Shown one piece after another: positions 24,739 to 32,759 of a DNA stretch of 64,000 nt. The stretch lies in IMG/VR virus record IMGVR_UViG_3300020061_000004, positions 59,281 through 123,280 of that record, one strand, 5' to 3'. Position 1 is the first letter of the stretch. Each line of letters opens with the position of its first letter. Made by a program: the position numbers and the translations under genes. This DNA is from a virus. Under the pieces are notes generated by a model. The model worked only from the letters and a program-made list of their open reading frames with translations, was not told the origin of the DNA and searched no databases.

Positions 24739-25038
24739 TTATTTTCCATATCTCTGTTCATCTGGTGTTACTATAACTGTAAAGTTATTATATCTCAATG
24801 ACTTAGATTCTATAGGAGCATTAGTAGCCATCGCTCCATAATTATAATGTCGTTCTCCCTTAGTCATAATGTGCTCTATAAAGTCTGCTACAGAAGGCAT
24901 ATTCTTAGTAATAGTACTAAGCCTTGTCTGTATACTATCAAACACATTCTTGGAAATAATTTCCTGATGGGTGAGTGTATTAAGAACCAGTTGTATTTCT
25001 GTTACAGTCTGGTTGAGTTTATCATATTTTGCTTGCAT
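24739..25038 (-). CDS. Hypothetical 99-aa protein, first gene of ATP-grasp operon
   Basis: Start at 25038 (MQAKYDKLNQ), 4 nt after a perfect promoter box, so the transcript may be nearly leaderless; an upstream TTG at 25053 lies inside the promoter and is rejected. Helical first half, then a Thr/Val-rich end. Unknown. Confidence 0.65.
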   Translation of the reverse strand: MQAKYDKLNQTVTEIQLVLNTLTHQEIISKNVFDSIQTRLSTITKNMPSVADFIEHIMTKGERHYNYGAMATNAPIESKSLRYNNFTVIVTPDEQRYGK

Positions 25039-25042
25039 GTGG

Positions 25043-25073
25043 CAAAAATACAATAATAAGACATACTTTCCAA
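25043..25073 (-). promoter_or_regulatory. Leftward promoter at the divergence point
   Basis: On the minus strand TTG (25071-25073), 20 nt, TATTTTTG (25043-25050). Confidence 0.8.
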
Positions 25074-25217
25074 ATTTTTTACTACCTATTTTTTAACAAG
25101 TATGGATGTAATACCTCTACCTCACCAAGTGTATGGGTGCATATACCCAGTCTCAACAGCTCCCCCCCTTAAATCTAGCGGAGCGATAGTGCCCCGTACT
25201 TACACTAATACGTAATT
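25074..25217. other. Intergenic divergence point between the two arms
   Basis: 144 nt where leftward and rightward transcription part. It holds a C-rich run (nine C near 25164) in AT-rich surroundings. No TTG-N20-TAnnTTTG box is seen rightward. An origin or special early promoter is possible but unproven. Confidence 0.35.
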
Positions 25218-25499
25218 ATGAACACGAAATTCACAGTCGTTGCATCTACAGCTAATCAGAAAGGTGGCTTTGTTTGGAAACTTACAGCTAATCAGGAAGT
25301 CACTGTCTTCGGTGTTAAGAAGCTCATCAGTCGCACATACTACATTGGTGGCATGCCTTCTGCTGCTGCTATTGGTGCTGTCATCGAGGAAGACATGGCG
25401 AAATTCGACGTCATTGAACGCGAGTTTCAGTTCCCTAATAAGGACACTGGCGAAGTGGAAACGATCAACCTGAAGTGGCTACACGCGAAAGCGATGTAG
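25218..25499 (+). CDS. Hypothetical 93-aa protein with high-expression codon use
   Basis: First rightward gene. Its base composition is clearly more G+C-rich than neighbours, as in the capsid gene and the gene at 28647, so it is probably highly expressed. The sequence is beta-like with a central Gly/Ala patch (GGMPSAAAIGA). No family recognised; single-strand DNA or host-factor binding is conceivable only. Confidence 0.6.
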   Translation: MNTKFTVVASTANQKGGFVWKLTANQEVTVFGVKKLISRTYYIGGMPSAAAIGAVIEEDMAKFDVIEREFQFPNKDTGEVETINLKWLHAKAM

Positions 25500-25934
25500 C
25501 ATCCCTTCGGGGAGGCTGCTTATACAATACCTCAGACTAGTGTGAGATATTTATAGGGTATTGCTCTATAAATACCTCATATCTGGGTGATGTATATACG
25601 CAGTATTTATACACTATTCAATACCAGCTTGATTCTTTACGAGGACAGAAGTAGACAGCTTGACTGCGCATACCGTTAGTAAATACACTTATATATATGT
25701 ATACAATCATCAATGGCTGCTTAATTCCTACTAAGGATGCAGCTGAATGGGACAAGAAATGACTAATATAATACACACATGATGAGAATTGTGTGTGTAT
25801 TTTTCTTATTTCTATTGTCATAACCAATTGATTGTCAGTGTGTTGATGAGATAGGTAGGTAAAATAGTATGTATTTGAGGATATATTTAACATTAGTATA
25901 AAACACATTCCTAATATTTAATACTATTGCATTT
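25500..25934 (+). other. 435-nt stretch with hairpins and no convincing large gene
   Basis: Contains a 13-bp hairpin (25544-25556 with 25566-25578, one mismatch), a smaller CTCA/TGAG stem inside 25531-25546, and a 21-codon ORF at 25697-25762 that is too short to trust. A terminator lies at 25769-25805. Most likely untranslated RNA or leader. Confidence 0.4.
25769..25805 (+). terminator. Terminator
   Basis: ATACACACA/TGTGTGTAT stem (25771-25779 with 25792-25800) followed by TTTTC. Confidence 0.75.
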
Positions 25935-26141
25935 ATGTCACAACATAACATTAATTGTCCTAAGTGTCATACTACTCATGAAGTAGATGTTCTTAGAAAT
26001 GGTGGGATTGCTGGAGTTATAGTTTCAGAACAATGTGGCTTTCAGACTAATAATAAAGCAGAGATTATGAAGTTATTAGGATTGGAAGAGATACATAGGC
26101 AGCGTGTTCGTGGTTATGAGATACCAGCACAAGACTACTAA
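25935..26141 (+). CDS. Small zinc-ribbon-like protein
   Basis: 68 aa. N-terminal CPKCHTTHE gives one CxxC; a single later Cys (EQCGFQ) makes a full zinc site uncertain. The C-terminus is helical and basic. Its own terminator (26186-26218) follows, so it is a one-gene unit. Confidence 0.6.
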   Translation: MSQHNINCPKCHTTHEVDVLRNGGIAGVIVSEQCGFQTNNKAEIMKLLGLEEIHRQRVRGYEIPAQDY

Positions 26142-26185
26142 GATATTTCAGGATCAGGTATTCATAGAGGATTTTATTGGACTTA

Positions 26186-26218
26186 AAGAGAGGGTATTTC
26201 TATACTCTCTCTATTTTT
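26186..26218 (+). terminator. Terminator
   Basis: AGAGAG/CTCTCT stem with inner TAT/ATA pairs and a following ATTTTTA tract. Confidence 0.7.
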
Positions 26219-26269
26219 ACCTTCTTACATAGCATTTATTATCTTTTAATATCTAATACACACTTACAC

Positions 26270-26677
26270 ATGAACAAGGAATTTACACTTCAAAAGACCA
26301 ATGATTTGAAAGCTGTTGAAATAGTATTGATTGAGAATATCTATCTTGTATTAAAGAGGAGAGATGAACTCATCAAGCGAATTGTTAATCATGCAGATGA
26401 TTACAAGAAGGTATTAGAAGCAGCTGAAGAATTGAGGCATATTGATCGCTATAATGGCACAATGGATAACATGAAGAATCAATTATTTGAATATGCTTCT
26501 GTTGAGACATTGAGAAAGATAGTATATGAGGAGAAATTTGCTTCAGTATATAACTTTCAAGATCCATTTACTATTTCTAAGCTTGTGCTCAAAGAGTTTG
26601 GATATGGAAGTGAAATCAAGCAGAGCCATCCAAAAGCAGAAATAGCTAAGAAATTGGGTGCTAAAATAGTTATCTAA
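26270..26677 (+). CDS. Hypothetical helical protein
   Basis: 135 aa from ATG 26270 (MNKEFTLQK); a longer reading would start in the terminator. Nearly all helical, Lys/Glu-rich, with a long heptad-like stretch around residues 15-70. Unknown. Confidence 0.55.
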   Translation: MNKEFTLQKTNDLKAVEIVLIENIYLVLKRRDELIKRIVNHADDYKKVLEAAEELRHIDRYNGTMDNMKNQLFEYASVETLRKIVYEEKFASVYNFQDPFTISKLVLKEFGYGSEIKQSHPKAEIAKKLGAKIVI

Positions 26678-26684
26678 GGCATTA

Positions 26685-26714
26685 AATAGAGGGCTTGTCC
26701 CTCTATTCCTTTTG
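26685..26714 (+). terminator. Terminator
   Basis: Perfect 9-bp AATAGAGGG/CCCTCTATT stem, then CCTTTTG. Confidence 0.8.
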
Positions 26715-26732
26715 TAATCAAACGTTTACATC

Positions 26733-26948
26733 ATGAAACGTATTATATATAAGATTGGTGGTAGCCATATTGGCCATATGGATACAACAATGTATCATTA
26801 TTGGATATCATACAATAATGGAGCTTATTTCTATCCTGTTCATTGTTCACATGAGCATTTTGCAATGCATATGCTGAATGTCTGGGATATGGCAGGATAT
26901 AAGGTAGAATACATTGAACATGGCATTCTAGCCACAGAAAAAGATTGA
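26733..26948 (+). CDS. Hypothetical 71-aa His/Tyr-rich protein
   Basis: A short protein with seven His and many Tyr (IGHMDTTMYHYW, VHCSHEHFAMHM), possibly metal-binding. One-gene unit flanked by terminators. No family. Confidence 0.55.
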   Translation: MKRIIYKIGGSHIGHMDTTMYHYWISYNNGAYFYPVHCSHEHFAMHMLNVWDMAGYKVEYIEHGILATEKD

Positions 26949-26967
26949 TTTCGGCCATCAATTCACA

Positions 26968-27008
26968 AGCATGTATTATTCCAGAAATGGTATAATATAT
27001 GCTTTTAC
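26968..27008 (+). terminator. Terminator
   Basis: Long stem AGCAT...ATGCT with inner TATTAT/ATAATA pairs around a CCAGAAATGG loop, then TTTT. Confidence 0.65.
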
Positions 27009-27030
27009 ACTGTACACTAATACTTAACAT

Positions 27031-27105
27031 ATGAATCCAAAACGCATTCTTGGATTGGCTTTCTTGGTATTATTCGTTTATTGGATAATATGCATGATGG
27101 CATAA
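27031..27105 (+). CDS. 24-aa single-pass membrane peptide
   Basis: MNPKRILG followed by a 14-residue hydrophobic helix (about 9-22). It lies alone between two terminators, which supports a real mini-gene. Confidence 0.5.
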   Translation: MNPKRILGLAFLVLFVYWIICMMA

Positions 27106-27137
27106 TCAGGACATTTGGGCGGACATCAACAGGACAG

Positions 27138-27182
27138 GGGAGGAAATGGCTATAAGCCGCAATAGTTTCCTCCCTATTTTTA
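27138..27182 (+). terminator. Terminator
   Basis: Perfect 9-bp GGGAGGAAA/TTTCCTCCC stem with 19-nt loop and ATTTTT. Confidence 0.85.
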
Positions 27183-27199
27183 ACTTTAAACTTTTAATC

Positions 27200-27529
27200 G
27201 TGATAATTATAAAGATTCAATTGTTTTTTAATATTCTTTTTACTGTGTTAGTAGCTCTTGGTATTTATGTAGATATTCAGCATATTACATATATGTTGAT
27301 ATTTGATGCTATTATGGCAGGTATTTGTGTTTATAAATGGGTAGCTTATTCCAGGGATATTGCAGAGATTGAATTGGAGGCTGAGATGAATAAGTGTATG
27401 GTAAGCTTATTGGAAGATCAACTTGCTATCACTGAGCGAATGTACAGGAATAAGTTTGAGGTATTTAAATCCTCTTTTAACCACAAAGAAAATTGTGGCT
27501 GTATTGTTTGTGCTATAGTAAAAGAGTAA
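27200..27529 (+). CDS. Two-pass membrane protein
   Basis: 109 aa from a GTG start; an earlier reading would overlap the terminator. Two hydrophobic segments (about 5-22 and 28-46) precede a charged helix and a Cys pair (CGCIVCAIV). The pattern of two TM segments joined by a short loop recurs in the 56-aa gene at 27732. Possible inner-membrane effector; unknown. Confidence 0.6.
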   Translation: MIIIKIQLFFNILFTVLVALGIYVDIQHITYMLIFDAIMAGICVYKWVAYSRDIAEIELEAEMNKCMVSLLEDQLAITERMYRNKFEVFKSSFNHKENCGCIVCAIVKE

Positions 27530-27544
27530 TTAATTACACTTTAT

Positions 27545-27637
27545 ATGATCAAGGTACAATCTAGTACTTACCCTTCTCAGACTCTATCATTTAATGAGTG
27601 GATGCAACACATCTATAAGCTCTTAAATAATAGATAA
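27545..27637 (+). CDS. Possible 30-aa peptide
   Basis: MIKVQSSTYP... to ...KLLNNR. It follows the membrane gene closely. Short and without a motif, so low confidence. Confidence 0.35.
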   Translation: MIKVQSSTYPSQTLSFNEWMQHIYKLLNNR

Positions 27638-27643
27638 ATCATT

Positions 27644-27716
27644 GATAGTTAGTATATTATAAGGATATTACCGTTTGGTATGATCAAATAATATGCTGAC
27701 TATTATATTTTTAACT
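27644..27716 (+). terminator. Long imperfect hairpin, possible terminator
   Basis: ATAGT..TATATTA pairs imperfectly with TAATATG..ACTAT and is followed by TATTTTT. Confidence 0.4.
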
Positions 27717-27731
27717 CTAAATTATTAGATC

Positions 27732-27902
27732 GTGTTAACAAAAATATTCATGTTTCTCATATTCTTAGGTATAGCTATTGCATTATGGCCAATTGCTAAG
27801 GATAATGGTGATGTTTGTGCTGTTCTTATTGTGGATGGTATTATTGATGCTTGTTTTCTCTATTTTATATTAGAGAGCATCGAGAAGAGATTTAAAATTT
27901 AA
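27732..27902 (+). CDS. 56-aa two-pass membrane protein
   Basis: GTG start. Two hydrophobic segments (about 5-20 and 28-47) with a loop of charged residues; the second (LIVDGIIDACFLYF) resembles the matching segment of the 109-aa gene at 27200. Probably a diverged relative. Confidence 0.5.
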   Translation: MLTKIFMFLIFLGIAIALWPIAKDNGDVCAVLIVDGIIDACFLYFILESIEKRFKI

Positions 27903-27936
27903 GACATTCTATTTTTTCATATAACAATTTAATTTC

Positions 27937-28167
27937 ATGCCAGTCATTAAACAGGATCGTGTGATGCCATTTGCTTTTGTACATGCTAATGCTCCATTTG
28001 CATTTACCACTACTATTTACAGTAAGTCTGAAGGTGTTGAAGAACCTAAAGAACACATCTTCTTTAAGAAGGGTGTTAATAAGGCTATTACATCAGACAA
28101 GCGTGTAGTAGTATATTTTGCACCTAATGATAATGTACAATTGTGCAAGTTGGAAAGGAACCAATAA
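27937..28167 (+). CDS. Hypothetical 76-aa protein
   Basis: Beta-like sequence with PFAFVHANAPFAF and basic central residues. No motif or family. ATG at 27937 has an AT-rich leader and no Shine-Dalgarno site. Confidence 0.55.
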   Translation: MPVIKQDRVMPFAFVHANAPFAFTTTIYSKSEGVEEPKEHIFFKKGVNKAITSDKRVVVYFAPNDNVQLCKLERNQ

Positions 28168-28197
28168 TTTCTTAACAATCTAAAATACCCAAAAGTC

Positions 28198-28338
28198 ATG
28201 AAAAAGCTTTTAATCTTTGTTATTATTGGCGTATTATTCACATCGTGTTATAGTTCAAAAAAGGACTATCGCTACACACCCATGCCCAGAAGTGGTAGAA
28301 TGTGTGATTATGTTCATAAACATTGGGTAGGTTTTTGA
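28198..28338 (+). CDS. 46-aa lipoprotein
   Basis: MKKLLIFVIIGVLFTSC is a lipoprotein signal with a lipobox ending in Cys at about residue 17. The mature part is basic (SSKKDYRYTPMPRSGRM). Likely an outer or inner membrane-anchored peptide, possibly for superinfection exclusion; that role is inference. Confidence 0.7.
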   Translation: MKKLLIFVIIGVLFTSCYSSKKDYRYTPMPRSGRMCDYVHKHWVGF

Positions 28339-28386
28339 TAAACTCGCGCCTAGAGTAAATCAATCTCTTACATCAATTTCTTTTTA

Positions 28387-28602
28387 ATGAACTATCATCC
28401 ATCAACCGAAAAGGTGAGTAATAACCCTAATTTAGGGTTTGCAATTAGTAAAGCATCACGGCAGCTTCATCCATGCAGAGTATATACAAAGGATGAATAT
28501 CCATCATTACCTGAAACAATGGTAAAGATTATATCTCAGGATGGGCGGAATATATTTCTGCCAGCGTCTAAGTTCAGCGAAATAAGCACAATGGACTTTT
28601 AA
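28387..28602 (+). CDS. Hypothetical 71-aa protein
   Basis: Starts MNYHPSTEK. Mixed composition with a central basic patch (KASRQLHPCRVY). No family recognised. Confidence 0.55.
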   Translation: MNYHPSTEKVSNNPNLGFAISKASRQLHPCRVYTKDEYPSLPETMVKIISQDGRNIFLPASKFSEISTMDF

Positions 28603-28646
28603 ACCTTATCCAATCATTTATTTAATTTAAAACAAAAAACAAGAAC

Positions 28647-29216
28647 ATGGAAGCGACAAAATCATTATCGGCTCTTTTGAATAAGACAACCCCTGTAATT
28701 CTGGTAGCAAACGAAAACATCGAAGGAAGTCCTCTGGTTACTCCTCTGATGGATAGCGTCACTAATCTGCCCAAAACGGATATGATGGGTAAAGCACTCG
28801 GCAGTATTCGTGTACAGCAGGAAACCACCTCTTTGGCTAATGGCTCTTTCTTGAATGTACGCAAGCGTGTTGCATTCATCAGCGGCTCTGTTGAACTGCT
28901 CACCGCTATTATCTCTGGTAATGGCTTGAAAGCTGGTAGTGCATTGCCTGGAAAGATTGTTATCACTGAATCTCTGGAACCCTTCTGGAATGGCCAGAAT
29001 CATAAGATCAACCCGCAGACTGATGAACCCATTGGTGTTACCATCAATGACAAGTTCTATCCCGTCTATATGCGTATGTTGTATCAGGAAGATGGCAGCG
29101 GCAAGGATGTATTCATCCGCACACCTGAAGAAGCTGTTAATTGGTTTGCATCCCGTACAGCACTCACTGCTCAGACAGCAGGAACTGTTGAAACGGCTAG
29201 CATGCCACAGGCTTAA
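28647..29216 (+). CDS. Hypothetical 189-aa protein with high-expression codon use
   Basis: More G+C-rich than neighbours, like the gene at 25218, and followed by a perfect terminator (29251-29287). Sequence is mixed alpha/beta, with PLMDSVTNLPKTD and ALPGKIVITESLEP segments. Probably made in large amounts; function unknown. Confidence 0.6.
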   Translation: MEATKSLSALLNKTTPVILVANENIEGSPLVTPLMDSVTNLPKTDMMGKALGSIRVQQETTSLANGSFLNVRKRVAFISGSVELLTAIISGNGLKAGSALPGKIVITESLEPFWNGQNHKINPQTDEPIGVTINDKFYPVYMRMLYQEDGSGKDVFIRTPEEAVNWFASRTALTAQTAGTVETASMPQA

Positions 29217-29250
29217 TTGATATAAAATAAAGAACGTTCCGGCGGCATGG

Positions 29251-29287
29251 AGAAGAGCTAAGAAATTAGCTCTTCTTCTATTTTTTA
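29251..29287 (+). terminator. Strong terminator
   Basis: Perfect 11-bp AGAAGAGCTAA/TTAGCTCTTCT stem with GAAA loop and a T tract. Confidence 0.9.
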
Positions 29288-29304
29288 ATTCGTAACAAAA
29301 ACAA

Positions 29305-30033
29305 ATGAAAAAAGCAATTTTTCTTATATCCTTGTTGATAGGATCAATAATTGGATATTCTCAGACTATCACTACTGATAGTATCTTTACAGGTACTTCA
29401 ATGAATGGTAGTATTATTACCATCAAATCAGGTATTACTCTTACTTTCACTAAAGCAGTAGATATTACCGGCTGTACATTTACAATAGAACCAGGCGCTA
29501 CTCTTACTTCTAACAATGCTCTTACACTCAATGGATCAACCTTATTTATTAGTGGTACATTACAAGCTACTAATACAACAATAAAGAGTAGTACAGTAAC
29601 ATTAGCAGGTTGTGCATTTATTAATATTAAAAATCTTACAACTAATAGTAGTGATCAGTTAAGTGGGAGTGGATTGATAGTTGTTGCTAACGAATACAAG
29701 AATACTTCAAATCAAGGTCTTACTTTTAGTTCTACTATTTATATCAATACTAGTAATACTACGAATCTTGGAAATGCACAGCCTACTAATCAGACTATAC
29801 CTGCCTGTAGTGTCACCACACCTGTAGTATTTAGTGCAAGTCCTAAAGTAACAGCTATCTATGAGAACTATGTAACAGTAGAATTCAAGGTAGCTAATGA
29901 GGATCAGATTGCACGCTATAATGTACAGTTTAGTCGGGATGGTGGTAAGACATGGGAAACAGTAGCCGTAGTAATACCTAATAATACCACATTGAACAAA
30001 ACCTACTCTATTAACGTAAATTTATACAAATAA
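29305..30033 (+). CDS. Secreted repeat-rich surface protein
   Basis: 242 aa. Residues 1-20 are a Sec signal (MKKAIFLISLLIGSIIGYSQ). Residues 21-150 are short beta-strand repeats rich in Thr/Asn/Ser, like a small beta-helix. The last about 65 residues (SPKVTAIYENYVTVEF) resemble an Ig/fibronectin-like end. It is co-transcribed with a lipoprotein that starts on its stop codon. An exported phage protein of this kind may alter the host surface; target unknown. Confidence 0.65.
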   Translation: MKKAIFLISLLIGSIIGYSQTITTDSIFTGTSMNGSIITIKSGITLTFTKAVDITGCTFTIEPGATLTSNNALTLNGSTLFISGTLQATNTTIKSSTVTLAGCAFINIKNLTTNSSDQLSGSGLIVVANEYKNTSNQGLTFSSTIYINTSNTTNLGNAQPTNQTIPACSVTTPVVFSASPKVTAIYENYVTVEFKVANEDQIARYNVQFSRDGGKTWETVAVVIPNNTTLNKTYSINVNLYK

Positions 30034-30224
30034 TGTCACGTAAGACAAAACTCATCGCAGCAGCAGTAATCATCATTGCAATACTTTTTACAATGGCTTC
30101 CTGCTCTAAAAAGACTTCAAGACCCAATGTGGGTACAACAACAATATTGGTACGAATACAGGCAATAAACTCTGTGGATACTAGCTCTGCTGGTTATTCT
30201 ACGCAGGCAGCCTTTAAGTACTAA
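30033..30224 (+). CDS. 63-aa lipoprotein partnered with the secreted protein
   Basis: Its ATG overlaps the TAA of the upstream gene. The N-terminal helix ending FTMASC is a lipobox (Cys about residue 24). The mature part is small and Thr/Ser-rich. The pair suggests a surface-anchored complex. Confidence 0.65.
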   Translation: MSRKTKLIAAAVIIIAILFTMASCSKKTSRPNVGTTTILVRIQAINSVDTSSAGYSTQAAFKY

Positions 30225-30241
30225 TGACGGCAAACTACCGG

Positions 30242-30274
30242 GGGAGTGGTATCAATGACCACTCCCTTTTATTT
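30242..30274 (+). terminator. Terminator
   Basis: Perfect 9-bp GGGAGTGGT/ACCACTCCC stem, then TTTTATTT. Confidence 0.85.
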
Positions 30275-30328
30275 CTGTCAAAGATATTTTGTTCATTGCG
30301 TAACAAAGTGTAAGTGTAATTGTCATAC

Positions 30329-30361
30329 AAGCTGGATGTTTCTACATCCGGCTTATTTTTA
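30329..30361 (+). terminator. Second terminator before the 200-aa membrane gene
   Basis: AAGCTGGATG/CATCCGGCTT stem followed by ATTTTTA. Confidence 0.75.
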
Positions 30362-30383
30362 ATTTCATTAAACATTATTTTAT

Positions 30384-30986
30384 ATGAAGGTAGAAATATC
30401 ACTTCTGTCATGGCATGTTAAGGTATATAAATGGTTTTACCATACACATTCTGTGCCAGTATCTCTTTGTAAGTATTTTTGGAAAACAGCTTTTGCTACA
30501 ATCATAGCGCCTTTTCTGCTACTGCTATCATTACCAAACTTTGTAATAATACATTATTTCAAAGGATGGAGATGGTTTATTCATCAGGTAGATAGAGTAT
30601 CTCCTAAGCATTTTGCTTTTGCTGGTGCTTTATTGTATGGTGCAGCGTGGATATTTACACACACTATCTTTTTCATTCTGGCTCTCATTCAGCATCATCA
30701 TATCACCACCAATCAGACAGTATCTTTTGCAATGACTGTAGTATCTACTATTATGATAATAGTAATATTTGTAGCTAATAAGTTTTATAATTATAAAACT
30801 GATCAAGAAAATCGGCTTTATACTCAATTTCGCCGTGCAAATCCTGAATTGGGATGGAGAGAATTCTATGAAGAATCCAAAAAGCGCAAATGGTATAGGA
30901 GATTTAATCTTCCCAATTCGCTACTTGTTAAAGCCATTATAGCATGGTATAACAAAAGTTGCCCTATTATTGAGTGGACACGTTAA
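30384..30986 (+). CDS. Multi-pass membrane protein
   Basis: 200 aa with three hydrophobic spans (about 32-58, 73-98 and 110-130) and a basic C-terminal third (SKKRKWYRRF). Unknown family; likely in the host inner membrane. It is followed directly by the structured RNA region. Confidence 0.6.
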   Translation: MKVEISLLSWHVKVYKWFYHTHSVPVSLCKYFWKTAFATIIAPFLLLLSLPNFVIIHYFKGWRWFIHQVDRVSPKHFAFAGALLYGAAWIFTHTIFFILALIQHHHITTNQTVSFAMTVVSTIMIIVIFVANKFYNYKTDQENRLYTQFRRANPELGWREFYEESKKRKWYRRFNLPNSLLVKAIIAWYNKSCPIIEWTR

Positions 30987-30989
30987 CTC

Positions 30990-31625
30990 TGCCCTAAGAA
31001 TATAGGCGGTTCCTATTAACTAAGTGGGTGATAACCAAAGATTACAAGATGTAGGTCTTCTTATAATCCTAATAATACACCTTCTGAATACTCATAGTGT
31101 AGAAGACCACAGCTATTGTGAGAGCTAAGATGCCGATAGTGATACGGCTTTAATGCTGGGAATACCTTCGAGAAGTGGGCAACGGGGAAACTTCTCATTT
31201 TTGATACTCAGGTTATATTCAATAGGCTGCATGTATAAGGCGTCAGTTCATGAGCTGTTTATACTTGCAGGGAAATAGTACTAACCAAGTGCCGGATATA
31301 CTATCAGTTATATACTGTATAATCTGGGTATCATTAACTTATTAAAGATTATATAGTATCATTCTGTTGGATTCAGATAAGCTCAGGTAAACAGATAACG
31401 CTGGCCTTTCTTTCAAGGGCTATATAATCTTTAACTTCTTAAGCTCCTATACACCTTATTGATATATTAAGCCCATAGCATGAGGATGGTCAGGCTAAGC
31501 ACATACAACGCTTGAATAGGTAAATGGGACATGTAATCAAGTTGTGATAGTTACATGTTGGGTAGTGCTTAGGATGGATTAATAAGTGAGGCCAGATTGC
31601 CCTCTGTATAGGAGCTTATTTTAAA
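30990..31625 (+). ncRNA. Large highly structured non-coding RNA candidate
   Basis: About 640 nt with no credible ORF and many exact inverted repeats: 15 bp (31342-31356 with 31420-31434), 13 bp (31440-31452 with 31606-31618), 8 bp (31495-31502 with 31565-31572), 8 bp (31529-31536 with 31551-31558), 8 bp (31054-31061 with 31101-31108), 7 bp (31170-31176 with 31190-31196), 6 bp plus TGCA ends (31228-31038-type arm spanning 31228-31269). The helices are nested, as in the giant ornate phage RNAs GOLLD and ROOL. Family unassigned. A long helix then ATTTTAAA ends it. Confidence 0.8.
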
Positions 31626-31635
31626 CTTTATTATT

Positions 31636-31881
31636 ATGAAAACAATAGATACTACAATAGGTAAAATTCCTGAAATACAGCATTTGTTTGTAAAACTAAT
31701 AGCTGACAATGGCAATGGAATCAAAGGAGATATGAATATACTCAAAGATTCTACTGAATCTAAGGATGATAAAATCATATTCATGTATCCAAATGAATAT
31801 GGAGGATTTTCTCGTGGATCAATAAGTAAAGATCATGTATTATTTATTGATGGTAAAACCTTAAAAGAATTAAATTTTTAA
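31636..31881 (+). CDS. Hypothetical 81-aa protein
   Basis: Begins 18 nt after the structured RNA, with start MKTIDTTIGK. Mixed composition and an acidic Asp/Lys-rich middle. No family. Confidence 0.55.
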   Translation: MKTIDTTIGKIPEIQHLFVKLIADNGNGIKGDMNILKDSTESKDDKIIFMYPNEYGGFSRGSISKDHVLFIDGKTLKELNF

Positions 31882-31899
31882 CTCTTTAAACCAATCGGT

Positions 31900-32187
31900 A
31901 TGGATAAAATAGACTTAGATGCATTATTAAAAGAGTTCGTATTTGAAGATGAATATGGAGATGATTGTATTACTGTTAATACTGCCAAAGAATGTATGCG
32001 AAAACTTGTTCATCAAGCTCTTGTATTAGCTACTGAGAAAGCTCAGCTTGTTGGTACATGCGTTCATCAAGCATGGAGACCTGATGTATCTGATGATTCT
32101 GTTTATGTGGCTAATTCAAATGGACCAGATTATATTTATAGAGTAGATAAACAATCTATTCTTGACATTGAAAAATTGATTATATGA
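31900..32187 (+). CDS. Hypothetical protein, paralogue of next gene
   Basis: 95 aa. Shares KIDL at the start, a central A/K-x-x-C-M helix followed by HQALVLATEKA, and the end DKQSILDIEKL with the 81-aa gene at 32184, so the two are tandem duplicates. Function unknown; helical, acidic. Confidence 0.6.
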   Translation: MDKIDLDALLKEFVFEDEYGDDCITVNTAKECMRKLVHQALVLATEKAQLVGTCVHQAWRPDVSDDSVYVANSNGPDYIYRVDKQSILDIEKLII

Positions 32188-32429
32188 ATAACAAGATAGA
32201 CTTAAATAGTATTATAGCTGAGGTAAATAAGCTTCCTAAATTCAATGGGGGAGTATATACTGAGGCTCAATATGCTAAAAAATGTATGGAAATAGCTATC
32301 CATAAAACTTTACTATTGGCTAGTGAGAATGCTAAAATGAAGGCACAGAAAGGTGGAGGAATTGATGATATATTCTGGGTAATAGATAAACAATCTATTC
32401 TGGACATAGATAAACTTATTGTCGATTAA
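32184..32429 (+). CDS. Hypothetical protein, paralogue of previous gene
   Basis: 81 aa, overlapping the previous stop by 4 nt. Same layout: KIDL start, central KKCM helix with HKTLLLASENA, and end DKQSILDIDKL. The middle is shorter than in its relative. Function unknown. Confidence 0.6.
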   Translation: MNNKIDLNSIIAEVNKLPKFNGGVYTEAQYAKKCMEIAIHKTLLLASENAKMKAQKGGGIDDIFWVIDKQSILDIDKLIVD

Positions 32430-32449
32430 CTTTTTAAAAAATATCAATT

Positions 32450-32599
32450 ATGATACATTACAATTTGAGTAAAAAACAGTTAAGAGAATTGGGAAACAAT
32501 CGTGTAAATGCACGTTGCCCTAATCGTCAGTCTCGCTTGACAGTAAAGGGTAAAGCGCATCTCTTTTTGAGGTTAAACCCTGTAAAAAATGTGGAATAA
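32450..32599 (+). CDS. 49-aa basic protein
   Basis: MIHYNLSKKQ then Arg/Lys-rich residues (RCPNRQSRL). May bind nucleic acid; no family. It overlaps the following gene by 11 nt. Confidence 0.5.
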   Translation: MIHYNLSKKQLRELGNNRVNARCPNRQSRLTVKGKAHLFLRLNPVKNVE

Positions 32600-32744
32600 C
32601 AAATATCGATTTGTTGATAAACTCATTGCAGAGATGTTTGGACCAGCATTTCATAGCCCTGAGCATGATAAAGTATCATCATCAATTAAGATTACTATAG
32701 TCTTAATTGTAATGGGAATTGCTTATCTGCTTTATATCAAGTAA
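32589..32744 (+). CDS. 51-aa tail-anchored membrane protein
   Basis: Soluble charged N-terminal 30 residues and a C-terminal hydrophobic helix (about 33-50). A terminator follows. Unknown role. Confidence 0.55.
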   Translation: MWNNKYRFVDKLIAEMFGPAFHSPEHDKVSSSIKITIVLIVMGIAYLLYIK

Positions 32745-32759
32745 CCATATTTAATTACA

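Noticed and set aside
25697-25762. 21-codon ORF in the 25.5-25.9 kb gap
   Set aside because: Too short, no motif, and a terminator follows at once.
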